Shown piece by piece: positions 11,833 to 20,960 of a DNA stretch of 64,000 bases. Position numbers and translations under genes: made by a program. Where the stretch lies: NCBI RefSeq assembly GCF_029350945.1, contig NZ_JARKMS010000001.1, positions 312,375-376,374 on the forward strand. Reading direction: 5' to 3'. The DNA is from Maribacter huludaoensis. Lineage in GTDB: Bacteria > Bacteroidota > Bacteroidia > Flavobacteriales > Flavobacteriaceae. Every line of letters begins with the position of its first letter. Position 1 is the first letter of the stretch. Below the pieces are notes generated by a model. The model searched no databases. It was not told the origin of the DNA and was given only the letters and a program-made list of their open reading frames with translations.

Positions 11833-12085
11833 TAAAAAACACCATTAGCCATATATCTACAGCTGTTTATTTTAATTTATCAAAATGAAATTACTCACGT
11901 ATTCACGTTACAACTCTAATATTCAAAAACATAGTACAGATTTAGGGAAAAATAAAATACATAATTCTTAAAAACTAAGTAAAAACCCTAGTTAAGAGGG
12001 AAAAAACAAATCGATTTATAAAATTGAAAATGCACATACGAATTCAATTTGCTCCTCGTTATTTAAAAACCTTAATCAACGAAAA

Positions 12086-13318
12086 ATGAAATATTATTTA
12101 AACTTTTTTTATATATTTTTAATTCTAATAGTCACAGGATGTAGCTCAGATTCTACCGACGATTCTATGCCTGAAGTAGATAACACACCCGATGAAATTA
12201 CACTATCTTCTTTTGAAATTGAGTTTGAAGACATCTCTCAAACCAGTGCTAAAATTATGTGGACAAAAGTCACGGCATCTAATAATAATGCCGTGAGCTA
12301 CAGTTTGTTTCTAGATGATGAATTACAGGCTGAAAATCTTAGCGAATTAGAATATAACGTTGAGGAACTAGATATAAATACTACTTATGCCGTAAAAGTG
12401 GTTGCCACCGCTGATGATGCAAAAGACAGTATAAATACATCTGAGTTTCATACTTTGGGTACACCACCATCTGCTTTTCCTATTACTTATGAATTGATTG
12501 CTTGTGACGTGGTTCGTATTAAATGGCAAACACCTACAGTTGAAGATGGTTCTGACTATTATTACAAAATTTTTATAAACGGTGAATACCATGAGACCTA
12601 CGGTTCTAAAACAACAGAAACCACAAGTTTTACAATGGTAGTTACTGAAGGAGAGGAGCACACAATTAAAGTTATAGCCATTAGTTATAGCGGCGCAGAA
12701 ACAGAAGAAGAAATAACATTTTTTAGAGAGCCTTGTCCTTTACCAACAGATTTTGAAGTCTCTATATCTGATATTACGGCAACATCAGCTACCATAAGTT
12801 GGACACCTTCTACTTCTGCAGATGGTAATACGGTATTGTACTTGTTAACTATTAACGGTGTTGATTATCCTACTGAAAACCACTTTAGATATGGAACCAC
12901 CAAATATATAACCGATCTTGAAAGAAATACCAACTATGAAGTCGTAGTTACTGCAAGAGCACAAAATACTTATAAGACAAAAGAATCTACGGCATCTTTC
13001 ACTACTAGTAACGATTACCCCGTTCACCCAGATATCACTATTACCGAAGCGAAACTAATTACACCAGATAGCCAATATTTTCCTGGACAATTAAACATAA
13101 CTTTCTCTGAAGAATTGGCAAATTTTGAAATAAACAAATGGGTTGCTATAGACTATGAAATAGGCAATTATAGTACTTATACGTCTTCAGTTTCAAGTAG
13201 TGTTCTAAGTGAAGAAAACTACAACTCATTGGCAGCGGATAAGACAGGTTATATTCTTATAGAAGTTGACGGAGTAGTATATCAATTAAATTACGAGGTT
13301 ACTTTAGAAACAAACTAA
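12086..13318 (+). CDS. Lipoprotein with about three fibronectin type III domains
   Basis: 410 residues. An N-terminal signal ends in the lipobox VTGC, with the cysteine at about residue 19 and SSDSTDDS after it; acidic residues there favour surface or outer-membrane sorting in Bacteroidota. Three FnIII repeats follow at roughly 43-128, 130-215 and 217-310, seen from recurring TSAKIMWTKV / VVRIKWQTP / TSATISWTPS strands and Tyr-x-Val endings. A final domain of about 95 residues has no clear family. FnIII modules are binding or spacer domains. The ligand is unknown and nothing adjacent points to a substrate. Confidence 0.82.
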   Translation: MKYYLNFFYIFLILIVTGCSSDSTDDSMPEVDNTPDEITLSSFEIEFEDISQTSAKIMWTKVTASNNNAVSYSLFLDDELQAENLSELEYNVEELDINTTYAVKVVATADDAKDSINTSEFHTLGTPPSAFPITYELIACDVVRIKWQTPTVEDGSDYYYKIFINGEYHETYGSKTTETTSFTMVVTEGEEHTIKVIAISYSGAETEEEITFFREPCPLPTDFEVSISDITATSATISWTPSTSADGNTVLYLLTINGVDYPTENHFRYGTTKYITDLERNTNYEVVVTARAQNTYKTKESTASFTTSNDYPVHPDITITEAKLITPDSQYFPGQLNITFSEELANFEINKWVAIDYEIGNYSTYTSSVSSSVLSEENYNSLAADKTGYILIEVDGVVYQLNYEVTLETN

Positions 13319-13343
13319 AAAAGGAGTAAAAATTAAAATCAGT

Positions 13344-13390
13344 AAAGGGTGAATTCTGTATATAACTTACAGGGTTCACCCTTTCCTTTC
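13344..13390 (+). terminator. Terminator after the FnIII lipoprotein gene
   Basis: A 17-bp arm pair (13344-13360 with 13368-13384; the AAAGGGTGAA/TTCACCCTTT and CTGTA/TACAG blocks are joined by two U-G pairs) followed by a pyrimidine-rich tract. Confidence 0.7.
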
Positions 13391-13516
13391 TTCTATAAAA
13401 TATACGTAATAAACCTAATTATGCGCTTCATTCAATGCGTATTAGAAAATCCTTTTTAACAAATATTTCCTACTAACCATTCTTTTTAACCGTTATCTTG
13501 GTATAAAAAAGGGCAA

Positions 13517-16500
13517 TTGCAAGACTACAATCACATATTACACCGACTAAATCAATTCATTCAAAAACACTATTCTCAAGTTCTACTGAAGGGTATATTA
13601 TTGTTTTTCGCCTTCGGATTACTGTTTTTATTACTTATTCTGGGTATTGAGTTTTTTCTTTGGATGAACAGTACCGGTAGAATGATTCTTTTCACTGTTT
13701 TTATACTGGTTGAAATATTTCTGCTTTTCAGGTATATTTTAACTCCTATTTTCTATTTATTTAAATTAAAAAAAGGAATAGAAATAAAAGATGCAGCTTA
13801 CATGATTGGTAAACATTTTCCTGAAGTAGGGGATAAACTTACCAATCTTTTAGATTTAGCAAACGATACTGAAAAATCTGAGCTACTATTAGCCAGTATT
13901 AATCAAAAATCACGAGAATTAACTCCAATTCCGTTCACTAAGGCCGTCGATTATAAAGATTCCCTTAAATATTCAAAATATATAGTCATACCTGCCATTA
14001 TCATTTTGGTTCTTTTCATTACAGGCAAATGGAGCAGTTTTTTTGGTACTTATGAACGCGTTATTAATTACGAAATGGCTTATGAAAAACCAGCGCCTTT
14101 CAAATTTCAGCTATTATCCGATAAATTAAGCACTTTGCAAGATCAAAGCTATACTATTCAAGTAACGACCAAAGGCCAAATAAAACCTGAAAACATATAT
14201 ATAGAAATTGATGACAAACCTATTCTACTACAACAAAATAGTGGATTATATGAATATACATTTTCACCCCCAATTAAAACAACAACGTTTAATTTCTCTG
14301 CAAATGAAGTACGGTCTAAAGAATATACCTTACAGTCTTTACGGACTCCTTCTATCATAGATTTTTCTATGAATCTTACCTATCCAAAGTATCTAAAAAG
14401 ACCTAATAAAAAAATCACAAGCACAGGAAACGCTGTTATACCAGAAGGAACAAAAGTTACTTGGAACATTAAAGGAGAAAATACCAATGAGATCAATATT
14501 AGTACCAAAGACACTATTTTGACTTTTTACAAGGAGCATAACCACTTTACTTTAGCAAGGAGAATCTATGATAATTTTAATTATGAACTAACCACTACAA
14601 ACGAAAATGTTCAAGAATATGAACGTTTAGCTTACAATTTTAAAGTAGTTAAAGATGCTTATCCCACAATTAAGGTAAATCAAATTCTAGATAGTTTAAA
14701 TCCAAACGTTTCCTATTACACCGGTTCCGCTACTGACGATTATGGATTACGAAAAATTGACATTGTATATTTTGAAGTGGGCAATGAAGCAAGCAAAAAG
14801 AATGTCTCGCTGATCAAACCCACTTCTAACTACCAACAATTTTACTACACTTTCCCCTCTGGATTGGACCTTGAAGAAGCCAAAAATTATGGGTTTTATT
14901 TCGAAGCTACGGATAATGATGCCCTGCACAATGGAAAGACAACAAAAAGCCAAATATACCAACAAGTATTACTAGATGATAATCAGTTAAAAAATAAGAA
15001 TCTTGAATCTCAACAAACCTTAATAAATAACCTTGATAATTCTTTAGAGAGAGCAAAAGAACAAAAAGAATCACTAGAAGAAATCAATAAAAATCAAAAG
15101 GAAAAAAACAGCTTAAATTTTAATGACCAATCTCAGATTAAAGATTACCTAAAAAAACAAGAACAGCAAGAACAGTTCATGCAAAAATTCAGCAAAGAAC
15201 TTAAAGAGAATCTTAATAAAGGTAACCAAGACGACAAATTAAACCAATTGTTACAAGAACGCTTAAAACGCCAAGAAGAACAAGCTAAAAAGAATCAGCA
15301 ACTCCTTGAAGAACTTAACAAAGTAGCCGATAAAATTAAAAAAGAAGAGCTAACAAAAAAATTAGAAGAACTAGGTAAAAAACAACAAAATAGTGAACGT
15401 AGTCTAGAACAGTTATTAGAATTAACCAAACGGTATTATGTAACTGAAAAAGCCTCGCAACTTTCACGGGATTTAGAACAATTAGCTAAACAACAAGAAG
15501 AACTATCCAAAAAAAATAATGAAGAAAATACAGCGGAAAAACAAACCGAATTAAACAAAAAATTTAACGAGTTATCAAAGGAATTGGATGCTTTGAAAAA
15601 AGATAATGAAAAGCTAAAAAAACCAATTGATATAAACATTGAAGAAAACAAAAAAATTGCTGTAAAAGAAGACCAACAAAATGCCCTAGATCAATTACAA
15701 AAAAATAATACTAGTGAACAAAATAAACCGACCAGTTCCGATGCTAAAAAGAAACAAAAATCCGCAGCAAATAAAATGAAAGAAATGAGTGAAGCCTTAA
15801 GTGAGTCTTCTTCTAGTGGAAGCGGTGGTTCTTCGGTAGCTGAAGATGCTGAAATGCTAAGGCAAATTTTAGACAATCTTATCATTTTCTCATTTAAACA
15901 AGAAACACTTTATGATAGACTTAGCTCTAGAGAAGAACAAGACGCAACGGAATATTCCAAAACAGTTAGGGATCAAAATGAATTAAAAGGTTTATTTGAA
16001 CATGTAGATGATAGTCTATTTGCATTATCCCTTCGCCAAGCTGAACTATCAGAATTTGTAAACGAACAGATTACCGAAGTATACTATAACATTGATAAAT
16101 CTTTAGAAACGATGGCAGATGGTCAAATGTTTCAAGGCATTTCTCATCAAAAATATGTACTGACCGCAGCTAACAGTCTTGCAGATTTTTTAGCCAAGGT
16201 TATGGACAACATGAATGAAAGTATGCAAATGGGAAAAGGTTCTGGACAAAGTGACGGAGGATTTCAGTTACCGGATATCATTGAAGGACAACAACAGATT
16301 GGCGAAAAAATGGGTCAGCAAGGAGAATCTGGATACCAAGGAAAAGAGGGTAAAAGTGGTGAAGGAAAACAAGGTAAGAACGGAAATGCAGGTGAAGAAG
16401 GAAAACCAGGCGAACGTGGTAAACAGGGGGCTAACGGTAAACAAGGTGAACGCGGAAATGAAGGTGAAAATGGAAAAAACGGAGAAGGAAAAAGTGGTGA

Positions 16501-17011
16501 AAGTGGTGAAAAAGGTGAAGGTGGAGAAAAGGGACAGGGAAAAAATGGAACAAACGGTATGGGTGCACAAGGTGAGGGTTCAATGAGCGAATCTGAATTA
16601 AAGGAAATCTATGAGATTTATCAAAATCAACAAAAAATAAGACAGGAACTAGAGGAGCAACTGAAAAACATGATTAATTCTGGCGACCAAAAATTAGGTC
16701 AAAAATTAATTAAACAGATGGAAGATTTTGAAAACGATCTTTTAGAAAACGGTATTACGCAACGTACAATCAACAAAGCCAATACTATACAGTACGAATT
16801 ATTGAAATTAGAAAACGCAGCACTCAAGCAAGGAGAGAAATCTGAGCGAGAAAGTAATAGAAATTTAAAAGACTTCACAAATCCTATTACTACTAAACCC
16901 TCATTATTAGATAATTATCATAATGAAGTTGAAATTTTAAATAGGCAAAGCTTACCTTTGCGGCAAAATTTTCAATCAAAGGTTAAAGAGTACTTCAAAA
17001 CAAATGATTAA
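13517..17011 (+). CDS. DUF4175-type large coiled-coil membrane protein with collagen-like tract
   Basis: 1164 residues. The start is a TTG at 13517; no ATG occurs nearby, and the N-terminus MQDYNHILHRLNQFIQKHY matches the usual beginning of this flavobacterial family. Two to three membrane helices occupy about 22-80 and 155-172. An extracytoplasmic beta-rich region follows (about 190-480), then a very long Lys/Glu/Gln coiled coil (about 490-780). Residues about 930-1022 form a Gly-X-Y tract of some 27 triplets. A final helical part follows. Overlaps ybeY by 8 bp, so it heads the ybeY-mnmG unit. The function is unknown; the architecture suggests an envelope-spanning structural or motor-associated protein. 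Confidence 0.88.
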   Translation: MQDYNHILHRLNQFIQKHYSQVLLKGILLFFAFGLLFLLLILGIEFFLWMNSTGRMILFTVFILVEIFLLFRYILTPIFYLFKLKKGIEIKDAAYMIGKHFPEVGDKLTNLLDLANDTEKSELLLASINQKSRELTPIPFTKAVDYKDSLKYSKYIVIPAIIILVLFITGKWSSFFGTYERVINYEMAYEKPAPFKFQLLSDKLSTLQDQSYTIQVTTKGQIKPENIYIEIDDKPILLQQNSGLYEYTFSPPIKTTTFNFSANEVRSKEYTLQSLRTPSIIDFSMNLTYPKYLKRPNKKITSTGNAVIPEGTKVTWNIKGENTNEINISTKDTILTFYKEHNHFTLARRIYDNFNYELTTTNENVQEYERLAYNFKVVKDAYPTIKVNQILDSLNPNVSYYTGSATDDYGLRKIDIVYFEVGNEASKKNVSLIKPTSNYQQFYYTFPSGLDLEEAKNYGFYFEATDNDALHNGKTTKSQIYQQVLLDDNQLKNKNLESQQTLINNLDNSLERAKEQKESLEEINKNQKEKNSLNFNDQSQIKDYLKKQEQQEQFMQKFSKELKENLNKGNQDDKLNQLLQERLKRQEEQAKKNQQLLEELNKVADKIKKEELTKKLEELGKKQQNSERSLEQLLELTKRYYVTEKASQLSRDLEQLAKQQEELSKKNNEENTAEKQTELNKKFNELSKELDALKKDNEKLKKPIDINIEENKKIAVKEDQQNALDQLQKNNTSEQNKPTSSDAKKKQKSAANKMKEMSEALSESSSSGSGGSSVAEDAEMLRQILDNLIIFSFKQETLYDRLSSREEQDATEYSKTVRDQNELKGLFEHVDDSLFALSLRQAELSEFVNEQITEVYYNIDKSLETMADGQMFQGISHQKYVLTAANSLADFLAKVMDNMNESMQMGKGSGQSDGGFQLPDIIEGQQQIGEKMGQQGESGYQGKEGKSGEGKQGKNGNAGEEGKPGERGKQGANGKQGERGNEGENGKNGEGKSGESGEKGEGGEKGQGKNGTNGMGAQGEGSMSESELKEIYEIYQNQQKIRQELEEQLKNMINSGDQKLGQKLIKQMEDFENDLLENGITQRTINKANTIQYELLKLENAALKQGEKSERESNRNLKDFTNPITTKPSLLDNYHNEVEILNRQSLPLRQNFQSKVKEYFKTND
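16312..16582 (+). repeat. Collagen-like Gly-X-Y coding repeat inside the DUF4175 gene
   Basis: Encodes about 27 consecutive Gly-X-Y triplets such as GKP-GER-GKQ-GAN, with only a few register breaks (GE-GK). X and Y are mostly Lys, Glu, Asn and Gln. The underlying DNA is a purine-rich GGxAAx/GAAGGx repeat, which also creates meaningless long ORFs in other frames. Confidence 0.85.
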
Positions 17012-17423
17012 TTACAATTACCTAACTGAATTTAAACTTGTAGCAGAAAAAAACTTTGATTCGTGGATTACAACATCTTGTAATACCGAAGGGTTTTCCA
17101 TTCAAGAACTTAACTACATCTTTTGTAGTGATGACTACTTGCTTAAAATAAATCAAGATTACTTACAACACGATTACCTTACGGACATTATCACATTTGA
17201 TTATGTATCAGGCAAAAATATTTCGGGAGACCTTTATATTTCTATTGACCGCATAAAAGAAAATGCACAAGAATTTAATGTTACGTTTGATAACGAATTA
17301 AAACGCGTAATGATTCATGGTGTTTTACATCTAATGGGTTATTCGGATAAATCGGATGCAGCTACTGCCGAAATGCGCGCTAAAGAAGAAGAAAAAATAA
17401 AGCTGTTCCACGTGGAACATTAG
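17004..17423 (+). CDS. ybeY: rRNA maturation endoribonuclease YbeY
   Basis: 139 residues. Metal-dependent endonuclease needed for 16S rRNA 3'-end maturation and ribosome quality control. The signature is HGVLHLMGYSDKSD, with ligands H105 and H109; the third ligand position carries Asp (D115) in a S-D-K context rather than the His of E. coli, as I recall for other Bacteroidota. It overlaps the end of the DUF4175 gene and lies 5 nt upstream of mnmG. Its last six codons (Leu-Phe-His-Val-Glu-His) are written by a parS palindrome, so its C-terminus is constrained by a DNA site. Confidence 0.95.
   Translation: MINYNYLTEFKLVAEKNFDSWITTSCNTEGFSIQELNYIFCSDDYLLKINQDYLQHDYLTDIITFDYVSGKNISGDLYISIDRIKENAQEFNVTFDNELKRVMIHGVLHLMGYSDKSDAATAEMRAKEEEKIKLFHVEH
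17404..17419. other. parS centromere-like site 1 (inside 3' end of ybeY)
   Basis: TGTTCCACGTGGAACA, a perfect 16-bp palindrome matching the conserved ParB-binding parS consensus TGTTNCACGTGNAACA. It lies in the last codons of ybeY, directly upstream of mnmG. Confidence 0.85.
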
Positions 17424-17428
17424 AAAAT

Positions 17429-19297
17429 ATGTTTGAAGAAGAATACGATGTAATTGTAGTTGGCGGAGGACACGCCGGTGCAGAAGCGGCAGCAGCAGCT
17501 GCAAACTTGGGTTCAAAAACCTTATTAGTAACCATGAATTTGCAAAATATAGGACAAATGTCCTGTAACCCGGCAATGGGTGGAATTGCAAAAGGGCAAA
17601 TTGTTAGGGAGATAGATGCACTTGGGGGATATAGCGGAATCGTTTCCGATAAATCCGCAATTCAGTTTAAGATGCTGAACAAATCCAAAGGACCTGCAAT
17701 GTGGAGTCCAAGAACCCAAAATGATAGAATGCGTTTTGCTGAAGAATGGCGTTTAATGTTAGAACGTACTCCCAATGTAGACTTTTATCAAGAAATGGTT
17801 TCTGGTTTACTTGTAGAAAACCATAAAATTGTTGGAGTAAAAACATCTCTTGGTATCAATATAAAATCTAAAGCTGTTGTTTTAACCAATGGAACATTCT
17901 TAAATGGATTGATTCATATTGGAGAAAAACAATTTGGTGGAGGTAGGGCAGGAGAAAAAGCAGCAACCGGAATTACAGAACAACTAGTTGACTTAGGTTT
18001 TGAAAGTGGAAGAATGAAAACCGGGACCCCACCTAGAGTTGATGGTAGATCCTTAGATTATTCTAAGATGATCGTTCAACCAGGTGATGACGTTCCAGAA
18101 AAATTCTCCTATACCAATACAAAACCTTTAGCACATCAACGTGATTGTTACATGACTCATACCAGTGCACAAGTTCATGATTTGCTACGGGAAGGTTTTG
18201 ACCGATCCCCAATGTTCAATGGTAGAATTAAAAGTTTAGGACCTAGATACTGTCCATCTATAGAAGATAAAATAAACCGTTTCGCCGATAAAGATAGTCA
18301 TCAAATGTTTATTGAACCTGAAGGATGGGAAACGGTAGAGGTATATGTAAATGGTTTTTCAACTTCTTTACCAGAAGATGTTCAATTCAAGGCTTTGCGT
18401 TCTGTTGTAGGTTTTGAAAAAGTAAAATTCTTTAGACCAGGTTATGCCATAGAGTACGACTACTTTCCTCCAACACAATTAAAACATACTTTAGAAACTA
18501 AGCTAGTTGAAAATTTATATTTCGCAGGACAAATAAATGGAACTACCGGATATGAGGAAGCAGCATCGCAAGGACTCATGGCTGGTATTAATGCGCATTT
18601 AAAATTAAAAGAACAAAATCCATTAATACTTAAAAGAGATGAAGCCTATATTGGAGTTTTAATTGATGACTTAATTACAAAAGGAACTGAAGAGCCTTAC
18701 AGAATGTTTACTTCAAGAGCAGAGTATAGAACTTTATTAAGACAGGATAATGCTGATTTACGATTAACTCCATTAAGTCATTCAATAGGTTTTGCTACAG
18801 ATACAAGATTGAAGCGAATGGAACAAAAACTAAAACAATCTGAAGCTTTAGTTAATTTCTTTAGAGAAACTAGTGTATTACCAAAAGACATTAATCCAAT
18901 TTTAGAAAGTGTAAATTCATCTTTAGTAAAGCAATCTGATAAAATGTACAAAGCATTTTCAAGACCTAATGTAACAATGAATCATATGTTACAGCTAGAG
19001 GATGTTTCAAATTTCGTTAAAGAAAATAATTTTGACAATGAAATCTTGGAGCAAGCAGAAGTACAGGTTAAATACTCAGGTTACATTGCAAAAGAAAAAT
19101 TAAACGCCGACAAACTTCATAGATTGGAAGCAGTTAAGATTCCAGAAAATTTTGATTACTCTAAACTGAAATCATTATCATTTGAAGCAAGAGAAAAAAT
19201 GACGAAAATTCAACCTGTTACCATTTCCCAGGCATCAAGAATTAGTGGGGTTACTCCGAGCGACATCAGCGTACTTTTAGTTTATCTTGGAAGGTAG
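17429..19297 (+). CDS. mnmG: tRNA uridine-5-carboxymethylaminomethyl synthesis enzyme MnmG (GidA)
   Basis: 622 residues. FAD-dependent partner of MnmE that installs the cmnm5 group on U34 of several tRNAs. The dinucleotide-binding motif GGGHAGAEAA is at about 12-21. Further family signatures are GTFLNGLIHIG (about 155-165), the RMKTGTPPRVDG stretch (about 196-207) and the C-terminal helical MnmE-binding region. The gene sits 5 nt after ybeY. It is bracketed by two identical parS palindromes, one just before it and one 7 nt after its stop. The gidA-parS association is known from origin-proximal regions of many bacteria. Confidence 0.99.
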   Translation: MFEEEYDVIVVGGGHAGAEAAAAAANLGSKTLLVTMNLQNIGQMSCNPAMGGIAKGQIVREIDALGGYSGIVSDKSAIQFKMLNKSKGPAMWSPRTQNDRMRFAEEWRLMLERTPNVDFYQEMVSGLLVENHKIVGVKTSLGINIKSKAVVLTNGTFLNGLIHIGEKQFGGGRAGEKAATGITEQLVDLGFESGRMKTGTPPRVDGRSLDYSKMIVQPGDDVPEKFSYTNTKPLAHQRDCYMTHTSAQVHDLLREGFDRSPMFNGRIKSLGPRYCPSIEDKINRFADKDSHQMFIEPEGWETVEVYVNGFSTSLPEDVQFKALRSVVGFEKVKFFRPGYAIEYDYFPPTQLKHTLETKLVENLYFAGQINGTTGYEEAASQGLMAGINAHLKLKEQNPLILKRDEAYIGVLIDDLITKGTEEPYRMFTSRAEYRTLLRQDNADLRLTPLSHSIGFATDTRLKRMEQKLKQSEALVNFFRETSVLPKDINPILESVNSSLVKQSDKMYKAFSRPNVTMNHMLQLEDVSNFVKENNFDNEILEQAEVQVKYSGYIAKEKLNADKLHRLEAVKIPENFDYSKLKSLSFEAREKMTKIQPVTISQASRISGVTPSDISVLLVYLGR

Positions 19298-19302
19298 GGC
19301 AA

Positions 19303-19322
19303 ATTGTTCCACGTGGAACAAT
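19303..19322. other. parS centromere-like site 2 (downstream of mnmG)
   Basis: ATTGTTCCACGTGGAACAAT is a perfect 20-bp palindrome whose 16-bp core (19305-19320) is identical to site 1. It lies between the mnmG stop and the methyltransferase start, about 1.9 kb from site 1. Confidence 0.85.
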
Positions 19323-19361
19323 GAAAATTTACATCATCCACAAAAACCCAATAAATCAAAA

Positions 19362-20198
19362 ATGTCAGATATAAATTCTAACATAGTAACTAAAGATTAT
19401 CTAGTAACGCAAGAAGAATTTGAATTAGAATACGATTCAAAAACAGACATGCTTATCACAAAACCTATACCTAAAAATCTTGAAAATTACTACGACTCTA
19501 TTAACTACATTTCTCATTCCGATAACGCCAATAATCTATTTGAAAAGATTTATCAAATAGTCAAAAAATATACACTAAACAAAAAAATAAAACTTATAGA
19601 TCAATATTCAAATGAACAAAAAAATCTATTAGATATAGGTTGCGGGACTGGTGAATTTCTAACTAAAGCAAAAAAAGATAATTGGAAAGTAATAGGAGTG
19701 GAGTTAAACGACCAAGCCAGAACAAAAGCTTCCAACAAAGATTTAATAGTATATGAGAACATAAATCATTTAAAAAATCAAAAATTTGAGGTCATTACCT
19801 TATGGCATGTACTAGAACATTTGCCAAATTTAGAAGATAAAATTAAAAATATAAAATCTCTTCTCAAGAAAAATGGAACTTTAATTATTGCTGTACCTAA
19901 CTATAAATCTTACGATGCACAATATTATAAAGAATTCTGGGCGGCGTATGATACACCCAGACACTTATGGCACTTTTCACAAACCGCGATGAAAATACTA
20001 TTTCAAAATGAAAATATGTTTGTAGAGCAAACTTTGCCAATGTATTTTGATTCATATTATGTGTCATTATTATCGGAAAAATATAAAAACGGGTCATCAA
20101 ACTACTTTAACGCATTTTATAGAGGTTTTATCTCAAATTGGAAAGCAAAATCATCTAATGAGTATTCTTCCTTAATCTATATACTTAAAAACCGATAA
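19362..20198 (+). CDS. Class I SAM-dependent methyltransferase
   Basis: 278 residues from the ATG at 19362. The frame is open upstream to 19287, but that stretch overlaps mnmG and parS and is not protein-like. The SAM-binding motif LLDIGCGTGEFL is at about 90-101, followed by WHVLEHLPNLEDK (about 146-158) and a long aromatic segment (YKEFWAAYDTPRHLWHFS). The N-terminal ~60 residues are family-specific. Proteins of this type follow mnmG in many flavobacteria as I recall, but the methyl acceptor is unknown. Expression is likely continuous from the ybeY-mnmG transcript across the parS site. Confidence 0.88.
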   Translation: MSDINSNIVTKDYLVTQEEFELEYDSKTDMLITKPIPKNLENYYDSINYISHSDNANNLFEKIYQIVKKYTLNKKIKLIDQYSNEQKNLLDIGCGTGEFLTKAKKDNWKVIGVELNDQARTKASNKDLIVYENINHLKNQKFEVITLWHVLEHLPNLEDKIKNIKSLLKKNGTLIIAVPNYKSYDAQYYKEFWAAYDTPRHLWHFSQTAMKILFQNENMFVEQTLPMYFDSYYVSLLSEKYKNGSSNYFNAFYRGFISNWKAKSSNEYSSLIYILKNR

Positions 20199-20205
20199 AT
20201 ATTCA

Positions 20206-20290
20206 TTTTAAGACATTCTAAGAGATTATTTTAAAATAACTAAGTATTATATTGCAGATAATTAAAAAGGCTCTTAAAAACGTCTTAAAA
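20206..20290. repeat. Imperfect long inverted repeat downstream of the methyltransferase gene
   Basis: TTTTAAGAC-attc-TAAGAG (20206-20224) is mirrored by CTCTTA-aaaac-GTCTTAAAA (20271-20290). A perfect 14-bp palindrome TTATTTTAAAATAA (20226-20239) lies in the spacer. It could fold into a large AT-rich structure and end transcription of the mnmG unit. Confidence 0.45.
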
Positions 20291-20408
20291 TAGTCTATAA
20301 TTATAATAAAAATTAATAAAAATTAAAATTGCCATCAATAAAATTTATATTTATAAATTTCCCTGTATTAATCTCAATTATAAAATATATTCATTCTAAA
20401 AGCTTTAT

Positions 20409-20416
20409 TACTTTTG
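20409..20416 (+). promoter_or_regulatory. -7 promoter element upstream of the OmpH-like gene
   Basis: TACTTTTG, identical to the glnS element, ends 20 nt before the ATG at 20437. It excludes the longer upstream open frame as start. Confidence 0.55.
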
Positions 20417-20436
20417 CATCACATAAAAATGAAAAA

Positions 20437-20943
20437 ATGAAAAACATAATTTTAATTTTCGCTATCGCGTTATTAGCATCTTGTGCACAAGAAAAAATTG
20501 GTTACGTAGATAACGTAAAATTGATGGACGAGTTTCAACAAAAAATTGATGTTGAAGCAAAATTTAAAGTTAAGGCAGACGCTTTAGCTAAAAAAAGAGA
20601 CAGTATATCTCAAGCTTTTCAAATGGAAGCACAAGCATTCCAAACTAAGGCACAAAAAATGTCACAAACAAAAGCACAAGAAGAATATGCTGCTATGCAA
20701 CAACGAGGTCAAATGATCGGGCAACAACTTCAACAGCAAGATCAACAACTACAAATGGAAGGCCAAACTGAAATGGATAGTATTGTTTCTAAAGTTAAAG
20801 AAGAAATTAAGGCTTACGGAAAATCTAAAGGATATTCTTATATTCTAGGTGGTGGTGACGGTGGCAGTGTTCTTTATGGAACAGAAGCTAATGACCTTAC
20901 AGATGAAATAGTAAAATTACTTAATGATAAGTACAAGAAATAA
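20437..20943 (+). CDS. OmpH/Skp-like periplasmic chaperone, lipoprotein form
   Basis: 168 residues from the ATG at 20437. The open frame begins at 20329, but the promoter element at 20409-20416 and the signal peptide decide for the later start. The signal MKNIILIFAIALLASC ends in a lipobox, so the protein is probably lipidated, unlike the classic soluble Skp. KIGYVDNVKLMDEF at about 20-33 is the OmpH hallmark. A Gln/Lys-rich coiled coil (about 40-115) gives the tentacle helices, and the sequence ends with a short beta segment YSYILGGG. The expected role is holding unfolded outer-membrane proteins. It is monocistronic with a strong terminator. Confidence 0.87.
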   Translation: MKNIILIFAIALLASCAQEKIGYVDNVKLMDEFQQKIDVEAKFKVKADALAKKRDSISQAFQMEAQAFQTKAQKMSQTKAQEEYAAMQQRGQMIGQQLQQQDQQLQMEGQTEMDSIVSKVKEEIKAYGKSKGYSYILGGGDGGSVLYGTEANDLTDEIVKLLNDKYKK

Positions 20944-20960
20944 ATTCAACGTTTATTAAT

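Noticed and set aside
16215-16586. Long Lys/Val-rich and Phe/Thr-rich ORFs in other frames over the collagen-like tract
   Set aside because: They are by-products of the GAAGGN repeat; composition is extreme and the DUF4175 frame continues unbroken with family-typical sequence on both sides.
19287-19361. Longer reading frame for the methyltransferase starting inside mnmG
   Set aside because: The extra residues are encoded by the mnmG end and the parS palindrome and look unlike the family N-terminus.
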